From the NCBI GenBank assembly GCA_022775005.1, contig JALFJR010000059.1, positions 1 through 63,818 of the forward strand: a stretch of 63,818 bases of DNA. The letters run 5' to 3'. Made by a program: the position numbers and the translations under genes. Numbering within the stretch: position 1 is the first letter of the stretch; each line of letters begins with the position of its first letter. This document shows positions 36,410 to 45,501 of this stretch, piece after piece. Under the pieces are notes generated by a model. The model had not been told where the DNA came from. It saw only the letters and a program-made list of their open reading frames with translations, and ran no database searches. This DNA is from Parabacteroides sp. (GTDB lineage: Bacteria > Bacteroidota > Bacteroidia > Bacteroidales > Tannerellaceae).

Positions 36410-36840
36410 GCTGTATAATATATATAGGTATAAACACAAAAAGGCGGGAAGAGACCACTTGGGTCCATTCCCGCCTTCCTTTTCTTGAATACGTTTCTTG
36501 CGCTCACCCACGCCGGGCAAGCTACCACTTGTTTTTGGGAAAGGAGGAGCAGCAAACGTTCCTGCTCCGCTAACGGCAGACTGGCCTGCTCCCTTTCGAG
36601 GGCCTGCTCCTTCTGCTCCGCTTGTTCCCGAAGGCTCTCCACCCAATGGCCAACGCCACGGTGCAGGGAGAGTCCTTTTTGATAGAAACGATCGGCCACG
36701 GCCGCAGCCAAGCAACCGATCGTCACGGTATGCTTCCGACTGACAAATGCCGCATACCCCTTCCGACTCCATCTACGGAAACGGAGCGTGGATCGCACGG
36801 GGCGAACCGCAGAGAGGGAATGTTGCTGTTGCATAGTCAA
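36406..36840 (-). CDS. Small basic protein with conserved RWSRK motif, upstream of bioB
   Basis: 144 residues. The N-terminal 55 residues ([20 protein letters not shown], then HTVTIGCL) match a short motif I recall from small Bacteroidota proteins and from the N-termini of some TonB-dependent receptors. A Gln/Glu/Leu-rich helix (about 70-105) follows. The last 25 residues are encoded by a terminator-like hairpin and AT-rich sequence, so the real protein may be less constrained there. It lies 14 nt after the POT transporter and overlaps bioB (ATGA). Function unknown. Confidence 0.55.
   Translation of the reverse strand: MTMQQQHSLSAVRPVRSTLRFRRWSRKGYAAFVSRKHTVTIGCLAAAVADRFYQKGLSLHRGVGHWVESLREQAEQKEQALEREQASLPLAEQERLLLLLSQKQVVACPAWVSARNVFKKRKAGMDPSGLFPPFCVYTYIYYTA
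36441..36477 (-). terminator. Strong hairpin with T-tract just before bioB
   Basis: AAGGCGGGAA (36441-36450) pairs with TTCCCGCCTT (36468-36477), with an inner GACC/GGTC stem. Read on the minus strand it is followed by TTTTTGTGTTTATA, a good intrinsic terminator layout, only 32 nt before the bioB ATG. It lies inside the small upstream reading frame, so translation could affect it. It may be an attenuator. Confidence 0.6.
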
Positions 36841-36854
36841 TCGATCTTATTCGT

Positions 36855-38354
36855 TTAGCAAACCTTGTTCAACTTCTTGATGATCGCAAAGATGAAGAGC
36901 GCCGCTACCACACAGATGCACATCAACGTACCCCAAACGATCGTGAGGTCCATATCCCACATGTGACCCGGGATAGACACTAACTTATTACCCAAAGCTG
37001 TAGCCACAAACCAAGCACCCATCATCATACCCTGATACTTCGGAGGAGCCACCTTCGTCACCAAAGAGATACCAATCGGCGAGAGCAACAGCTCCGCAAA
37101 GGTCAATACCAGATAGGTAGATACCAACAGGTTCGGAGTCACGTCAGCTACATGGTTGGGGTGATCCGAAGCGGGCAAACCGATACAAGAGACGGTCATC
37201 AGCAGGTAAGCAGCCGCAGCCACCAACATACCCAAACCAATCTTCACCGGAGCCTTCGGCTCTTTACCCTTCTTAGCCAACCATCCAAACAACGCAATGC
37301 TGACCGGTGTCAACATCACCACGAAGCAAGCGTTGAACTGCTGGAAGATCGGAGCGGACAGCGATACCTCCGGAGCCAAGTTCGCATAGTTATAACCCAA
37401 AATAGCCACACCGGCAGCGATCACCGCCGCATAGATGCCCTTCGCCTTAGAGGTTGTGCTCTGGAACACACCGAACAGACCATACACCAAGAAGATACAA
37501 GCCACCAAGTTAGTCACGTCAAACTGCATAGATTCAATGCCTGAAGACTTCGTAGCCGTGAACTCGTCGGCGAACCAGGTCAAAGTCAAACCATTCTGGT
37601 GGAACGCCATCCAGAAGAAGATCACCACGGCGAACACCAAGAGCAAGCAAACGATGCGCTCACGGGTCTCAGCGGGCGACATCTCCTCAACCGGCTTCGC
37701 ATCCGCCTTCTTCTCCTTCTTCACAGCAAGTACCTGTGCGAAGGTTGATTTACCCAAGTTATAGATACAAATGCTGGCGATCACGGAGATACAAGCCACG
37801 GCGAAGGCGAAGTGATAAGAGTCAGCCTTGGAGTAGCCCAAGCTATTCTGCGCCCATTCCATAGACTTGATTGCTGCCGTCGGGGCAAACAACGCACCCA
37901 CATTGATCAACATATAGAACAAAGAAAAGCCGGCATCTCGTTTATCCGCATACTTCGGATCGTTGTAGAGGTTACCGACCATCACCTGCAAGTTTCCTTT
38001 AAACATACCGGTACCCATGCTGACCAACAGCAGAGCCGCACCCATCGCAATGACAGCGATCGTGCCACTACCCAGAGGGATAGCCAGCAGGAAGTAACCC
38101 GCAAACATAATAAAGATACCGATCACCACCATGCGGGAATAGCCCCACTTATCGGCAGCCATACCACCAAAGAGCGGCAGGAAATAGACCAGTGTCAAAA
38201 ACCAAGTGTAGATCTCAGAAGCTACTCCGGCCTCGAAACCGAAGTTCTCACCGAGAAACAGCGCAAATACCGCAAGCATGGTGTAATAACCAAAGCGCTC
38301 GCCCGTGTTGGCCAAAGCCAACGACCAAAGTCCTTTAGGTTGTCCTTCAAACAT
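36855..38354 (-). CDS. POT-family peptide transporter
   Basis: 499 residues with about 14 membrane segments. LALANTGERFGYYTMLAVFAL corresponds to the POT ExxERFxYY motif, but the first Glu is replaced by Asn (NTGERFGYY). FSLFYMLINVGALFAPTAA is the second family block. These proton-coupled carriers import di- and tripeptides across the inner membrane. A charged cytoplasmic loop (KKEKKADAKPVEEMSPAETRE) sits mid-protein. The gene follows DUF4831 by 46 nt on the same strand. Confidence 0.88.
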   Translation of the reverse strand: MFEGQPKGLWSLALANTGERFGYYTMLAVFALFLGENFGFEAGVASEIYTWFLTLVYFLPLFGGMAADKWGYSRMVVIGIFIMFAGYFLLAIPLGSGTIAVIAMGAALLLVSMGTGMFKGNLQVMVGNLYNDPKYADKRDAGFSLFYMLINVGALFAPTAAIKSMEWAQNSLGYSKADSYHFAFAVACISVIASICIYNLGKSTFAQVLAVKKEKKADAKPVEEMSPAETRERIVCLLLVFAVVIFFWMAFHQNGLTLTWFADEFTATKSSGIESMQFDVTNLVACIFLVYGLFGVFQSTTSKAKGIYAAVIAAGVAILGYNYANLAPEVSLSAPIFQQFNACFVVMLTPVSIALFGWLAKKGKEPKAPVKIGLGMLVAAAAYLLMTVSCIGLPASDHPNHVADVTPNLLVSTYLVLTFAELLLSPIGISLVTKVAPPKYQGMMMGAWFVATALGNKLVSIPGHMWDMDLTIVWGTLMCICVVAALFIFAIIKKLNKVC

Positions 38355-38400
38355 GTGTTTTAGAGAATATTAGTTGTTAGTAAAATGATAATTCCGTTTG

Positions 38401-39471
38401 TTATTGGATAATCTGTTTGATTGCTCCTGTCTCTGGATAGAAGGTCACTTTCACTGGGGCCTTCTTGTCCTCAAACATCACCGGAGCTAAGCCCTCTTGC
38501 GTACCAAACTGCGTGATCTGTGCCTCACCCTTGTAGAGCGACCGTTTGCCCATCGTGATCTCTACGCTGGCCTTGCCCGGCACGTTATAGATAATGCCTT
38601 TCATCGATTTCTCTTTCTTCTCTGCCTCTTTCGGATCCAACTCAGGCGCCCGTTCAATCGCTTTCAGATCCATATAGACAGGGGCACCGCCCAGATCGTC
38701 CGCATCCACAATGCCTAACTGCTTCGAGAAGCGGAAGATTACCTCCTTCTCCAGCTCATCGGCGGGGATGATATTGACCTCGTAGGTGTCGGTCTCCTTC
38801 TCGGTCGTACCGGTGAACAGATGGGTCAGCGCCTGCTCTTGCGCCTCCAACTGCTGAATGACCAACTTCATCGCATCGCCATCGGGAGGAAGATTATCGG
38901 CCTCACCGGTCAGGATGTCTAAACGGCTCTCCCGGATGCGATAGATCTGCTTAGCAGCTACCTCCGCTTGGCGGGAGGTCGATCCGGCCATCAACAGCTC
39001 CTCCGAGAGCACCGAGGTACCCGAAGCGACCGCTTTGGCCGCCGGTTGCTTTTTCTGTGCGGCATTCGTTTGGGAAGCCTCCGGCGCATACTCTGTATTG
39101 ATCGCACAGAGCAAGCCCTCCTCCGTCAGGTAGGCATAGGGAGCCACCGTGCCCGGCTTGAACTCCACGATATAAGTGTTATCAGGATCGGGAAGTCCCC
39201 GATTGATCAACCGAACTTTACCCAACTCATAATAGACGGCATCCTCTGCGATCACCTCTTTCACGCCCAAGTATTTCTCGGCATATTGGTAATAGGGACC
39301 TGCCTTACAGGTCACCTTCGTCACCTCCGCCTCCACAATCAATGAGGTCTTCGGCAGCGAATAGGTAATTCCGAAATTATTGGCTTTCACAGCGTTCTTC
39401 TTCACCACCTTGGTCTGTGCCATCAGGGGGATTCCGATCAACAGTGCGGCTGCGATGATTAGATTCTTCAT
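38401..39471 (-). CDS. Exported DUF4831-family protein
   Basis: 356 residues from the ATG at 39469-39471 (MKNLIIAAALLIG); a clean signal peptide ends near LMA-QTK, which supports this start over the longer frame. The conserved opening NNFGITYSLPKTSLIVEAEVTKVTCKAGPY and the end VTFYPETGAIKQIIQ fit the DUF4831 family of Bacteroidota. Many Lys/Glu segments and no catalytic motif. Location is periplasm or surface; role unknown. A good promoter precedes it. Confidence 0.8.
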   Translation of the reverse strand: MKNLIIAAALLIGIPLMAQTKVVKKNAVKANNFGITYSLPKTSLIVEAEVTKVTCKAGPYYQYAEKYLGVKEVIAEDAVYYELGKVRLINRGLPDPDNTYIVEFKPGTVAPYAYLTEEGLLCAINTEYAPEASQTNAAQKKQPAAKAVASGTSVLSEELLMAGSTSRQAEVAAKQIYRIRESRLDILTGEADNLPPDGDAMKLVIQQLEAQEQALTHLFTGTTEKETDTYEVNIIPADELEKEVIFRFSKQLGIVDADDLGGAPVYMDLKAIERAPELDPKEAEKKEKSMKGIIYNVPGKASVEITMGKRSLYKGEAQITQFGTQEGLAPVMFEDKKAPVKVTFYPETGAIKQIIQ

Positions 39472-39494
39472 ACTTATTTCTTTTATAACAAGCG

Positions 39495-39543
39495 CAAATT
39501 TAATAACAAGCGCAAAGCTATGAATTTTTTTGCGTTTCACCAA
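39495..39543 (-). promoter_or_regulatory. Promoter of the DUF4831 gene with duplicated -7 element
   Basis: On the minus strand TTG (39543-39541), exactly 20 nt, then TAGCTTTG (39520-39513) match the -33/-7 consensus. A second -7, TAAATTTG (39502-39495), follows inside a directly repeated AACAAGCGCAAA block 18 bp away. The first -7 overlaps the DUF3109 stop codon. Confidence 0.65.
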
Positions 39544-40117
39544 GGCGTTGCTTTTCCCATTCTTGGGCGCATTCGTCCAACGCCTTATACCATTCCTCGC
39601 CAAACTTACGGATCAAAGGCTCTTTCAAGAAACGATAAACAGGCAACTTCTCTCGCTCGCCCAACAGCTCCGCTGCCTTGCAGACCTCCCAGCGATGGTA
39701 ATTAACCGCTTGGAAATCTCGATATTGGGTGATGCGAACAGGGTAAAGATGGCAAGAGACAGGTTTATAGAAATCGGTCTTCCCGGCCCGGTAGGCCTTC
39801 TCGATCGCACATTTGCAGACGCCATCGGCATCGTAGCAGGTGAAAACGCAATCCTTCCCATTGACGATCGAGGTCACCAAGTCGCCCTCCTCATCAATAT
39901 AGGCCACGCCCTGCTTCTTGATGATGGCTTGTGCCTCTGGCGAGAGGTCATCCCAGATAAGTGGCAACACCGCCTGCAGCTTCGACAATTCCGCCTCCTC
40001 CAACGGAGCCCCCGAATCGCCCTCCACGCAACATTGACCTTTGCAATGCGCCAAGTCGCACAGGAAGCAACGCTCCACTACATCTAAACTGACGAGCGTA
40101 TCATCTATTTGGAACAC
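39518..40117 (-). CDS. DUF3109 family cysteine-rich protein
   Basis: 199 residues, cytosolic. The N-terminal CFLCDLAHCKGQCCVEGD, then CVFTCYDADGVCKCAIEKAY and CHLYPVRI give many conserved cysteines, as in DUF3109/YkgJ-like proteins thought to bind zinc or an Fe-S cluster. It is a single gene between the DUF4831 gene and gpmI. The function is unknown. Confidence 0.82.
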   Translation of the reverse strand: MFQIDDTLVSLDVVERCFLCDLAHCKGQCCVEGDSGAPLEEAELSKLQAVLPLIWDDLSPEAQAIIKKQGVAYIDEEGDLVTSIVNGKDCVFTCYDADGVCKCAIEKAYRAGKTDFYKPVSCHLYPVRITQYRDFQAVNYHRWEVCKAAELLGEREKLPVYRFLKEPLIRKFGEEWYKALDECAQEWEKQRLGETQKNS

Positions 40118-40172
40118 AAGATCATTAAATTTAATGGGATCGCATCAAAGTGCATTTTTTGACACAATCCCC

Positions 40173-40225
40173 AATTAATAAGTAGAGACGTAGCGCGCTA
40201 CGTCTCTACAACAGGATTATTAATT
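40173..40225. repeat. 28-bp palindromic repeat (copy 2) within a longer hairpin
   Basis: 40182-40209 is a perfect palindrome (GTAGAGACGTAGC, GC centre, GCTACGTCTCTAC), one base different from the copy at 16342-16369. Outer arms AATTAATAA (40173-40181) and TTATTAATT (40217-40225) extend the fold. The outer arm overlaps the gpmI stop codon, so the structure forms at the 3' end of the gpmI message. Confidence 0.75.
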
Positions 40226-41747
40226 AGTGAATCAAATTCTTACCGGTCATCTCCTTCGGCTGCTCCAAGCCCATGATGTGCAGGATAGAGGGAGCCACAT
40301 CGGCCAAGATACCATTCTCCACCTTCGCCTCCTTGTTCTCGCTGATATAAACAAACGGAACGGGGTTCAATGAGTGAGCGGTGTTCGGTGTGCCATCAGC
40401 GTTCATCGCATGGTCGGCGTTACCGTGGTCAGCGATGATGATAGTCTCATAGCCATTGGCCTTCGCAGCCTCCACCGTGTCGTGCAAGCAAGCGTCGATC
40501 GCTACAACGGCCTTCTCGATAGCGGCATACACACCCGTATGGCCGACCATATCACCGTTGGCGTAGTTCACCACAATGAAGTCATACTTTTGCTCGTTGA
40601 TCGCAGCCACCAATTTATCCTTCACCTCGTAAGCGCTCATCTCCGGCTTCAAGTCGTAGGTAGCCACCTTCGGAGAGGGAACCAAGATACGATCCTCCTC
40701 TGCGTACGGCGTCTCACGCCCACCGTTGAAGAAGAAGGTCACGTGCGCATACTTCTCCGTCTCGGCAATGTGCAACTGGTTCTTGCCCTGTGCGGAGAGA
40801 TACTCACCCAAGGTGTTCTCCACGTTCTCCTTGTCGAACAGGATGTGGACACCCTTGAAGCTGGCGTCATACGGCGTCATGCAGAAATATTGCAAGCCGG
40901 GGATCGTGTGCATACCTGCCTCCGGCATATCTTGCTGCGTCAACACGATGGTCAACTCCTTCGCACGGTCGTTGCGGTAGTTGAAGAAGATCACCACGTC
41001 GCCCTCCTCGATGACAGCGACCGGCTTGCCGTTCTCCACGTGTACGATCGGCTTGATGAACTCGTCGGTCACGCCCTCTGCGTAAGACTCCTCCATCGCC
41101 TTCACCATGCACTCGGCAGCCTTGCCTTTGCCCTCAACCAACAGGTCGTAAGCCTCTTTCACACGCTCCCAACGTTTGTCACGGTCCATCGCATAATAGC
41201 GGCCGATGATAGAGGCGATCTTACCGCCGGTAGTCTTCAAGTGCTCGCTCAAGGTCTCGATAAAGCCCTTACCGCTCTTCGGGTCGGTGTCACGACCATC
41301 CATGAAGCAGTGTACGAAACACTTCTCCACGCCATACTCCTTGGCGATGTCGGTCAGTTTCAACAGATGCTCCAATGAGCTGTGTACGCCACCGTCGGAA
41401 ACCAAGCCCATCAAGTGGATCTGCTTGCCGTTCTCCTTGGCGTAGCTATAGGCCCGTTTGATCTCCGGGTTCTCCATGATCGTGTTCTGGCGGCAAGCGA
41501 TGTTAATCTTCACCAAGTCCTGGTAAACGATGCGACCTGCGCCGATATTCAAGTGACCTACCTCAGAGTTACCCATCTGGCCATCAGGCAAACCTACGTT
41601 CTCGCCCGAAGCCTGCAACTGAGAGTTCGGATAAGTTTCCAACAAAGAGTCCCAATAGGGAGTCGGCGTGCAAGAGATTACATCATCCTTGGCCTTGTCG
41701 CCAATACCCCAACCATCACAGATAATTAAAAGCGCTTTTTTGCTCAT
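40224..41747 (-). CDS. gpmI: 2,3-bisphosphoglycerate-independent phosphoglycerate mutase
   Basis: 507 residues from the ATG at 41745-41747 ([17 protein letters not shown]); upstream frame is not coding. The alkaline-phosphatase fold keeps the Mn ligand Asp11 in CDGWG, the phospho-Ser61 in [46 protein letters not shown] and the C-terminal [11 protein letters not shown]. It interconverts 3- and 2-phosphoglycerate in glycolysis. A -7 element lies 44 nt upstream. Confidence 0.96.
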   Translation of the reverse strand: MSKKALLIICDGWGIGDKAKDDVISCTPTPYWDSLLETYPNSQLQASGENVGLPDGQMGNSEVGHLNIGAGRIVYQDLVKINIACRQNTIMENPEIKRAYSYAKENGKQIHLMGLVSDGGVHSSLEHLLKLTDIAKEYGVEKCFVHCFMDGRDTDPKSGKGFIETLSEHLKTTGGKIASIIGRYYAMDRDKRWERVKEAYDLLVEGKGKAAECMVKAMEESYAEGVTDEFIKPIVHVENGKPVAVIEEGDVVIFFNYRNDRAKELTIVLTQQDMPEAGMHTIPGLQYFCMTPYDASFKGVHILFDKENVENTLGEYLSAQGKNQLHIAETEKYAHVTFFFNGGRETPYAEEDRILVPSPKVATYDLKPEMSAYEVKDKLVAAINEQKYDFIVVNYANGDMVGHTGVYAAIEKAVVAIDACLHDTVEAAKANGYETIIIADHGNADHAMNADGTPNTAHSLNPVPFVYISENKEAKVENGILADVAPSILHIMGLEQPKEMTGKNLIH

Positions 41748-41790
41748 GATTGTATTTCTTAATTGATTATGTTTACTATTTTTACCGCCG

Positions 41791-41798
41791 CAAAGATA
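41791..41798 (-). promoter_or_regulatory. -7 element of gpmI
   Basis: Minus-strand TATCTTTG fits TAnnTTTG, 44 nt before the gpmI start. No -33 TTG is visible. Confidence 0.45.
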
Positions 41799-41846
41799 AT
41801 GAATTCCCTTGATTTCCGCTTTGCGCTCACCACAAGAATTAAGAAA

Positions 41847-42554
41847 ATGACCGAGGAATATCGCATCAACGATCCCGAGCTGGGGTCCATCACGATCCGG
41901 CGATCCAGCCGCCTGAAGCGCTATAAGCTGATCGTGAAGCAGGGGGCTATCTTTGCCAATCTGCCCGCTGTGGGCAACGAGCGGGAGTTGCTGCAGTTCA
42001 TCGAGACCAACCGGCAGCGGCTGCTTGCGGCCATCCAGCGTACCCCCAAGCCCACCGTATGGGACGAGACCACCCAACTCTCCTTCACCACCTTCCGGAT
42101 GCGGATCTGCCGCCATCGGCAAGCCGCTTTCCGGCTGCGCTTGAAAGAGGGCGAGCTACTGATCAGCTGCCCGGAGGAGATCCGCTTCGAGGAAGAAGCT
42201 ACCCAAGAGGCCCTGCGCCGCCTGCTCAAGGCCGCCCTTAGGCACGAAGCTAAACGCTGCCTGCCCCTCCGATTGGCCACGCTCGCCCGCCAGCATGGGT
42301 TCCATTACAACGGCGTCACCATCAAGGATATGAGCAGTCGCTGGGGTAGCTGCAGCAACCGGAGGCACATCAACCTCTCCCTGCTCTTGATGACCCTCCC
42401 TTGGCACCTGATCGACTACGTCTTGCTCCACGAGCTTTGCCACACCGTGGAGCTGAACCACAGCGACCGCTTTTGGGCGTTGATGGATCGGGTCACAGAC
42501 GGCAAAGCCCTCCAACTCCGTCAGGCGCTGAAGAGTTATCCCACGTGTACGTGA
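41847..42554 (+). CDS. YgjP/DUF45-type zinc metallopeptidase-like protein
   Basis: 235 residues from the ATG at 41847 ([13 protein letters not shown]). The C-terminal half has [20 protein letters not shown] and the metal motif [20 protein letters not shown] (HExxH plus NHxxxFW), the hallmark of the YgjP-like family related to SprT. The N-terminal part is a beta-rich SH3-like domain ([20 protein letters not shown]). No signal peptide; cytosolic. Its physiological substrate is not known. It is divergent from gpmI. Confidence 0.85.
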   Translation: MTEEYRINDPELGSITIRRSSRLKRYKLIVKQGAIFANLPAVGNERELLQFIETNRQRLLAAIQRTPKPTVWDETTQLSFTTFRMRICRHRQAAFRLRLKEGELLISCPEEIRFEEEATQEALRRLLKAALRHEAKRCLPLRLATLARQHGFHYNGVTIKDMSSRWGSCSNRRHINLSLLLMTLPWHLIDYVLLHELCHTVELNHSDRFWALMDRVTDGKALQLRQALKSYPTCT

Positions 42555-42563
42555 CAAGTCGTT

Positions 42564-43328
42564 TTAGTGCATCTCTGGCAAGAAGGCCCAGAAGCGTTGG
42601 GGCATGTGCTGCCGTTGTAGGCGGGGATTGAGCCGTTCCTTGATGGCGATGGATTGGAAATAGGCTTTCCACATCCGTTGGAACAGGAGCTCGTCTTTGT
42701 CCATGATGTCAGGACTCAGTAAGCCATTCTTCAAATGTCCCTCCGGGTCATCGAAGCGCACCTCCATCGTCTCTTTCCCGTCGTAGTAATAGCCATAGCT
42801 TCGCTTCAGGTCGTAGAGCAACCAGCATTGGTCAGCAAAGCGGTCGGTGGCATAAGGAAGCACCAAAGGCAACACGTTGTAGAGCGGAGCGACCGCCGCA
42901 AAGTAGGTGCCATCCGCTGCCTTCTGAAACCGAAAGAATTGCATCGTCCGCTCCCGCTCGTTGTTCACCTTGCGCCACCATTTGCTCACCGCCAACACAT
43001 CCGGGTCGCCAAAGTTCAGCTCGATGGAGCGAGGCGCGTCAATCGCCTTGCGGATATAGCGGAAGAGCAACGCATCCACACCCGGTTGCTCCGAGAGCCA
43101 GACGCAGGTCAATGCCGAGCAGGCCGAGGTAGAGATTTTCTTGCCTAACCCTTTCCATACCCGATCCGCTTTCACGGAATCAGTCACGACCGTCAGTGCC
43201 ACCTCACCAAACAGGGGCGCAGCCTCCTCCTCGCCGAGCAGCCCCTCCGGGAACTGCCGACGGGCGTAGGCATCGAACACAGCGGTCAATAGCCCCTCAA
43301 ACGTCTGGTCATACCGAAAATAGCGCAT
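42564..43328 (-). CDS. TIGR03915-type putative DNA-metabolism protein
   Basis: 254 residues from the ATG at 43326-43328 (MRYFRYDQTFEGLLTAVFDAY). This opening and the end LNPRLQRQHMPQRFWAFLPEM are characteristic of the TIGR03915/DUF4130 family. WRKVNNERERTMQFFRFQ is another conserved block. It starts 19 nt after a radical-SAM gene of the TIGR03916 type, and the two are regularly found together as a putative DNA repair or modification pair. A C-terminal uracil-DNA-glycosylase domain found in some homologues is absent here. Confidence 0.82.
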   Translation of the reverse strand: MRYFRYDQTFEGLLTAVFDAYARRQFPEGLLGEEEAAPLFGEVALTVVTDSVKADRVWKGLGKKISTSACSALTCVWLSEQPGVDALLFRYIRKAIDAPRSIELNFGDPDVLAVSKWWRKVNNERERTMQFFRFQKAADGTYFAAVAPLYNVLPLVLPYATDRFADQCWLLYDLKRSYGYYYDGKETMEVRFDDPEGHLKNGLLSPDIMDKDELLFQRMWKAYFQSIAIKERLNPRLQRQHMPQRFWAFLPEMH

Positions 43329-43347
43329 CCCTCCTATCCTCCTCGAT

Positions 43348-44610
43348 TCATACCTGGGATTCGTCTGCGGCGAAGGGCAGGGAGAGCTGACGCCCCGCCT
43401 CACCTTTGGTCAACAGCTGGCGCAAACGGTCGGGATGGATCTCGTTGATCGTGCGGTTGGGAAGCTCCCGGCAGGTGATGAAATAGCGGGCCTTCTTCAT
43501 CACCACCCCCATCTTCTTCAGCTGGTCGCTCCCTAAGGGGGCAAAACGACGAGAGGTCACGATCAGCTGTGCCGACTTCACGCCGATGCCGGGCACACGC
43601 AGCAACCATTCATACTCCGCCCGGTTGACATCCATCGGGAAATGCTCCGGATGGCGCAGCGCCCAAGCCAACTTGGGATCGACCTCCAAGTCGAGATCGG
43701 GATAGGCATCATCCACCAACTCATCCACCTTGAACTGGTAAAATCGCAAGAGCCAATCGGCTTGGTAGAGCCGATGCTCACGCACCAAGGGCGGGGTCTT
43801 CAAGGCGGGCAAACGGTTGTCATAGCTATTCACGGGGACGAAGCCGGAGTAATAGACCCGCTTCATGGAGGGACGTTGGTAGAGCGCAGAGGAGAGGCGC
43901 AGGATGGTCTGATCCGTGTCTGCGGTGGCCCCTACGATCATCTGCGTGCTTTGACCCGCCGGGGCGAAACGAGGGGCATACCGAAATTGCTTCCGCTCCT
44001 CGGCGCTGCGCAAGACCCCCTGCTGGATGAAGCGCATCGGGGTGAAGACGCTCTGGTAGCTCTTGTCGGGAGCCAGCGTGCGCAAACCCTGCTCATTGGG
44101 AATCTCGATGTTGACGCTCAGGCGGTCGGCATAGCGCCCCGCCTCATCCACCAGCTCCTGGCTGCATCCCGGTATGCTCTTCATGTGGATGTAGCCATTG
44201 AAGCGGTGCACGGTGCGCAGGTCTTTGACCACCCGTACCAACCGCTCCATGGTATAATCGGGATTGCGCACCACACCGGAGCTAAGAAATAGCCCCTCGA
44301 TGTAGTTGCGGCGATAGAACTCGATCGTCAGCTCCACCAACTCGCTGACGGAGAAGGTAGCCCGGGGCAGGTCGTTGCTGCGACGATTGATGCAATAGGC
44401 ACAGTCGTAGATGCAATAGTTGGTCAGCATGATCTTCAGGAGCGAGATGCATCGGCCATCGGCAGCAAAGCTGTGGCAAATGCCCCAACCCGCCGCGCTG
44501 CCGATCTGTCCCGCCTTGTGCTTGCGGGTCGTGCCGCTCGACGCACAAGAGACATCATACTTGGCCGACTCGGCCAGGATCTTCAGTTTTTGTAATACCG
44601 CCTCATTCAT
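43348..44610 (-). CDS. TIGR03916-type radical SAM protein (putative DNA modification/repair)
   Basis: 420 residues from the ATG at 44608-44610 (MNEAVLQKLKILAESAKYDVSC). The cluster motif is CIYDCAYC (C-x3-C-x2-C). GLFLSSGVVRNPDYTMERLV, YIHMKSIPGCS and VNIEIPNEQGLRTL follow. A C-terminal helix-hairpin-helix LLRVPGIGVKSAQLIVTSRR suggests DNA binding. A -7 candidate TACCTTTG (minus, 44644-44637) before the chosen start supports it. Reaction unknown; the partner gene follows 19 nt downstream. Confidence 0.85.
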   Translation of the reverse strand: MNEAVLQKLKILAESAKYDVSCASSGTTRKHKAGQIGSAAGWGICHSFAADGRCISLLKIMLTNYCIYDCAYCINRRSNDLPRATFSVSELVELTIEFYRRNYIEGLFLSSGVVRNPDYTMERLVRVVKDLRTVHRFNGYIHMKSIPGCSQELVDEAGRYADRLSVNIEIPNEQGLRTLAPDKSYQSVFTPMRFIQQGVLRSAEERKQFRYAPRFAPAGQSTQMIVGATADTDQTILRLSSALYQRPSMKRVYYSGFVPVNSYDNRLPALKTPPLVREHRLYQADWLLRFYQFKVDELVDDAYPDLDLEVDPKLAWALRHPEHFPMDVNRAEYEWLLRVPGIGVKSAQLIVTSRRFAPLGSDQLKKMGVVMKKARYFITCRELPNRTINEIHPDRLRQLLTKGEAGRQLSLPFAADESQV

Positions 44611-44719
44611 CTGCTCACTCGTTTTTGGTTGCTCCGCAAAGGTACATAATTTTAAGCGCCCACCTTCACAGGCAGACGCTCTCATCGTTTGTTTTCGGTT
44701 CTAAAACTATACAAAGACG

Positions 44720-45454
44720 TCACAATGTGGCGTCACTAAGGATAGAATGATCGTTAAGCGGCTTATCACCTGCCGTGATCGCCACGATGCTACCGTCGAA
44801 GAGGTGGATGGTGCGGTGGGCATACTGTGCGTCCCGCTGCGAGTGCGTCACCATCACGATGGCTGTCCCCTCCTGGTTCAGCTCCGTCAAGAGCCTCATT
44901 ACCTCGGTGCCGTTCTTGGAATCCAAATTACCGGTCGGCTCATCGGCTAGGATCAACTTCGGATTGGTAACCAACGCCCGGGCGATCGCCACACGCTGCT
45001 GCTGACCTCCGGAGAGCTGCTGAGGAAGGTGCTTGGCGCGATGCCCCATGTTCATACGGCTCAGCATCTCCTCCACTCGCTGTTTGCGCTCAGCCGCCGA
45101 GACATTCAGGTAGGTCAACGGCAACTCCACGTTCTCATAGACGTTCAGCTCGTCGATCAAGTTGAAGCTCTGGAAGACGAAGCCAATCTGTCCCTTGCGG
45201 ATGGCATTGCGCTCCTTCTCGCGCAGGTTGGCCACCTCCTGTCCCATTAGGCGGTAGGAGCCCCTCGTCGGGTTGTCTAAGAGGCCTAAGATGTTCAGTA
45301 GTGTGGATTTGCCACAACCGGAAGGTCCCATGATGGCGACAAACTCCCCTTCGGAGACTTCCATGTTGACGTTGCTCAAGGCAACGGTTTCCACTTCCGT
45401 CATACGGAAGATTCTCTCTATTTGTTTCAGTTCAATGATATTCGACATATTCAC
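44720..45454 (-). CDS. ABC transporter ATP-binding protein (MacB/LolD type)
   Basis: 244 residues. Walker A GPSGCGKST, Q-loop FVFQSFNLIDELNV, signature LSGGQQQRVAIARAL, Walker B LILADEPTGNLDS and switch His in VMVTHSQR are all present, so it should be an active ATPase. The EVETVALSNVNMEV opening is that of the MacB/LolD/FtsE branch, which works with FtsX-like permeases by mechanotransmission. It lies 47 nt after the permease gene. Starts at Met1 or Met3 are both possible. Confidence 0.92.
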   Translation of the reverse strand: MNMSNIIELKQIERIFRMTEVETVALSNVNMEVSEGEFVAIMGPSGCGKSTLLNILGLLDNPTRGSYRLMGQEVANLREKERNAIRKGQIGFVFQSFNLIDELNVYENVELPLTYLNVSAAERKQRVEEMLSRMNMGHRAKHLPQQLSGGQQQRVAIARALVTNPKLILADEPTGNLDSKNGTEVMRLLTELNQEGTAIVMVTHSQRDAQYAHRTIHLFDGSIVAITAGDKPLNDHSILSDATL

Positions 45455-45501
45455 TTTTAAATTTTAAGTTTTGAATTTTGAGATTAATACACTCGGTTGC
45501 C

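Noticed and set aside
36410-36772. N-terminal extension of bioB
   Set aside because: It is a different frame over the small upstream gene and the hairpin, without BioB similarity.
40374-41378. Long plus-strand open frame (334 codons) opposite gpmI
   Set aside because: Antisense shadow of a strongly conserved glycolytic gene; composition follows from gpmI codon use.
41748-42122. 125-residue N-terminal extension of gpmI
   Set aside because: Runs antisense through the divergent YgjP-like gene; the family start [14 protein letters not shown] is clear.
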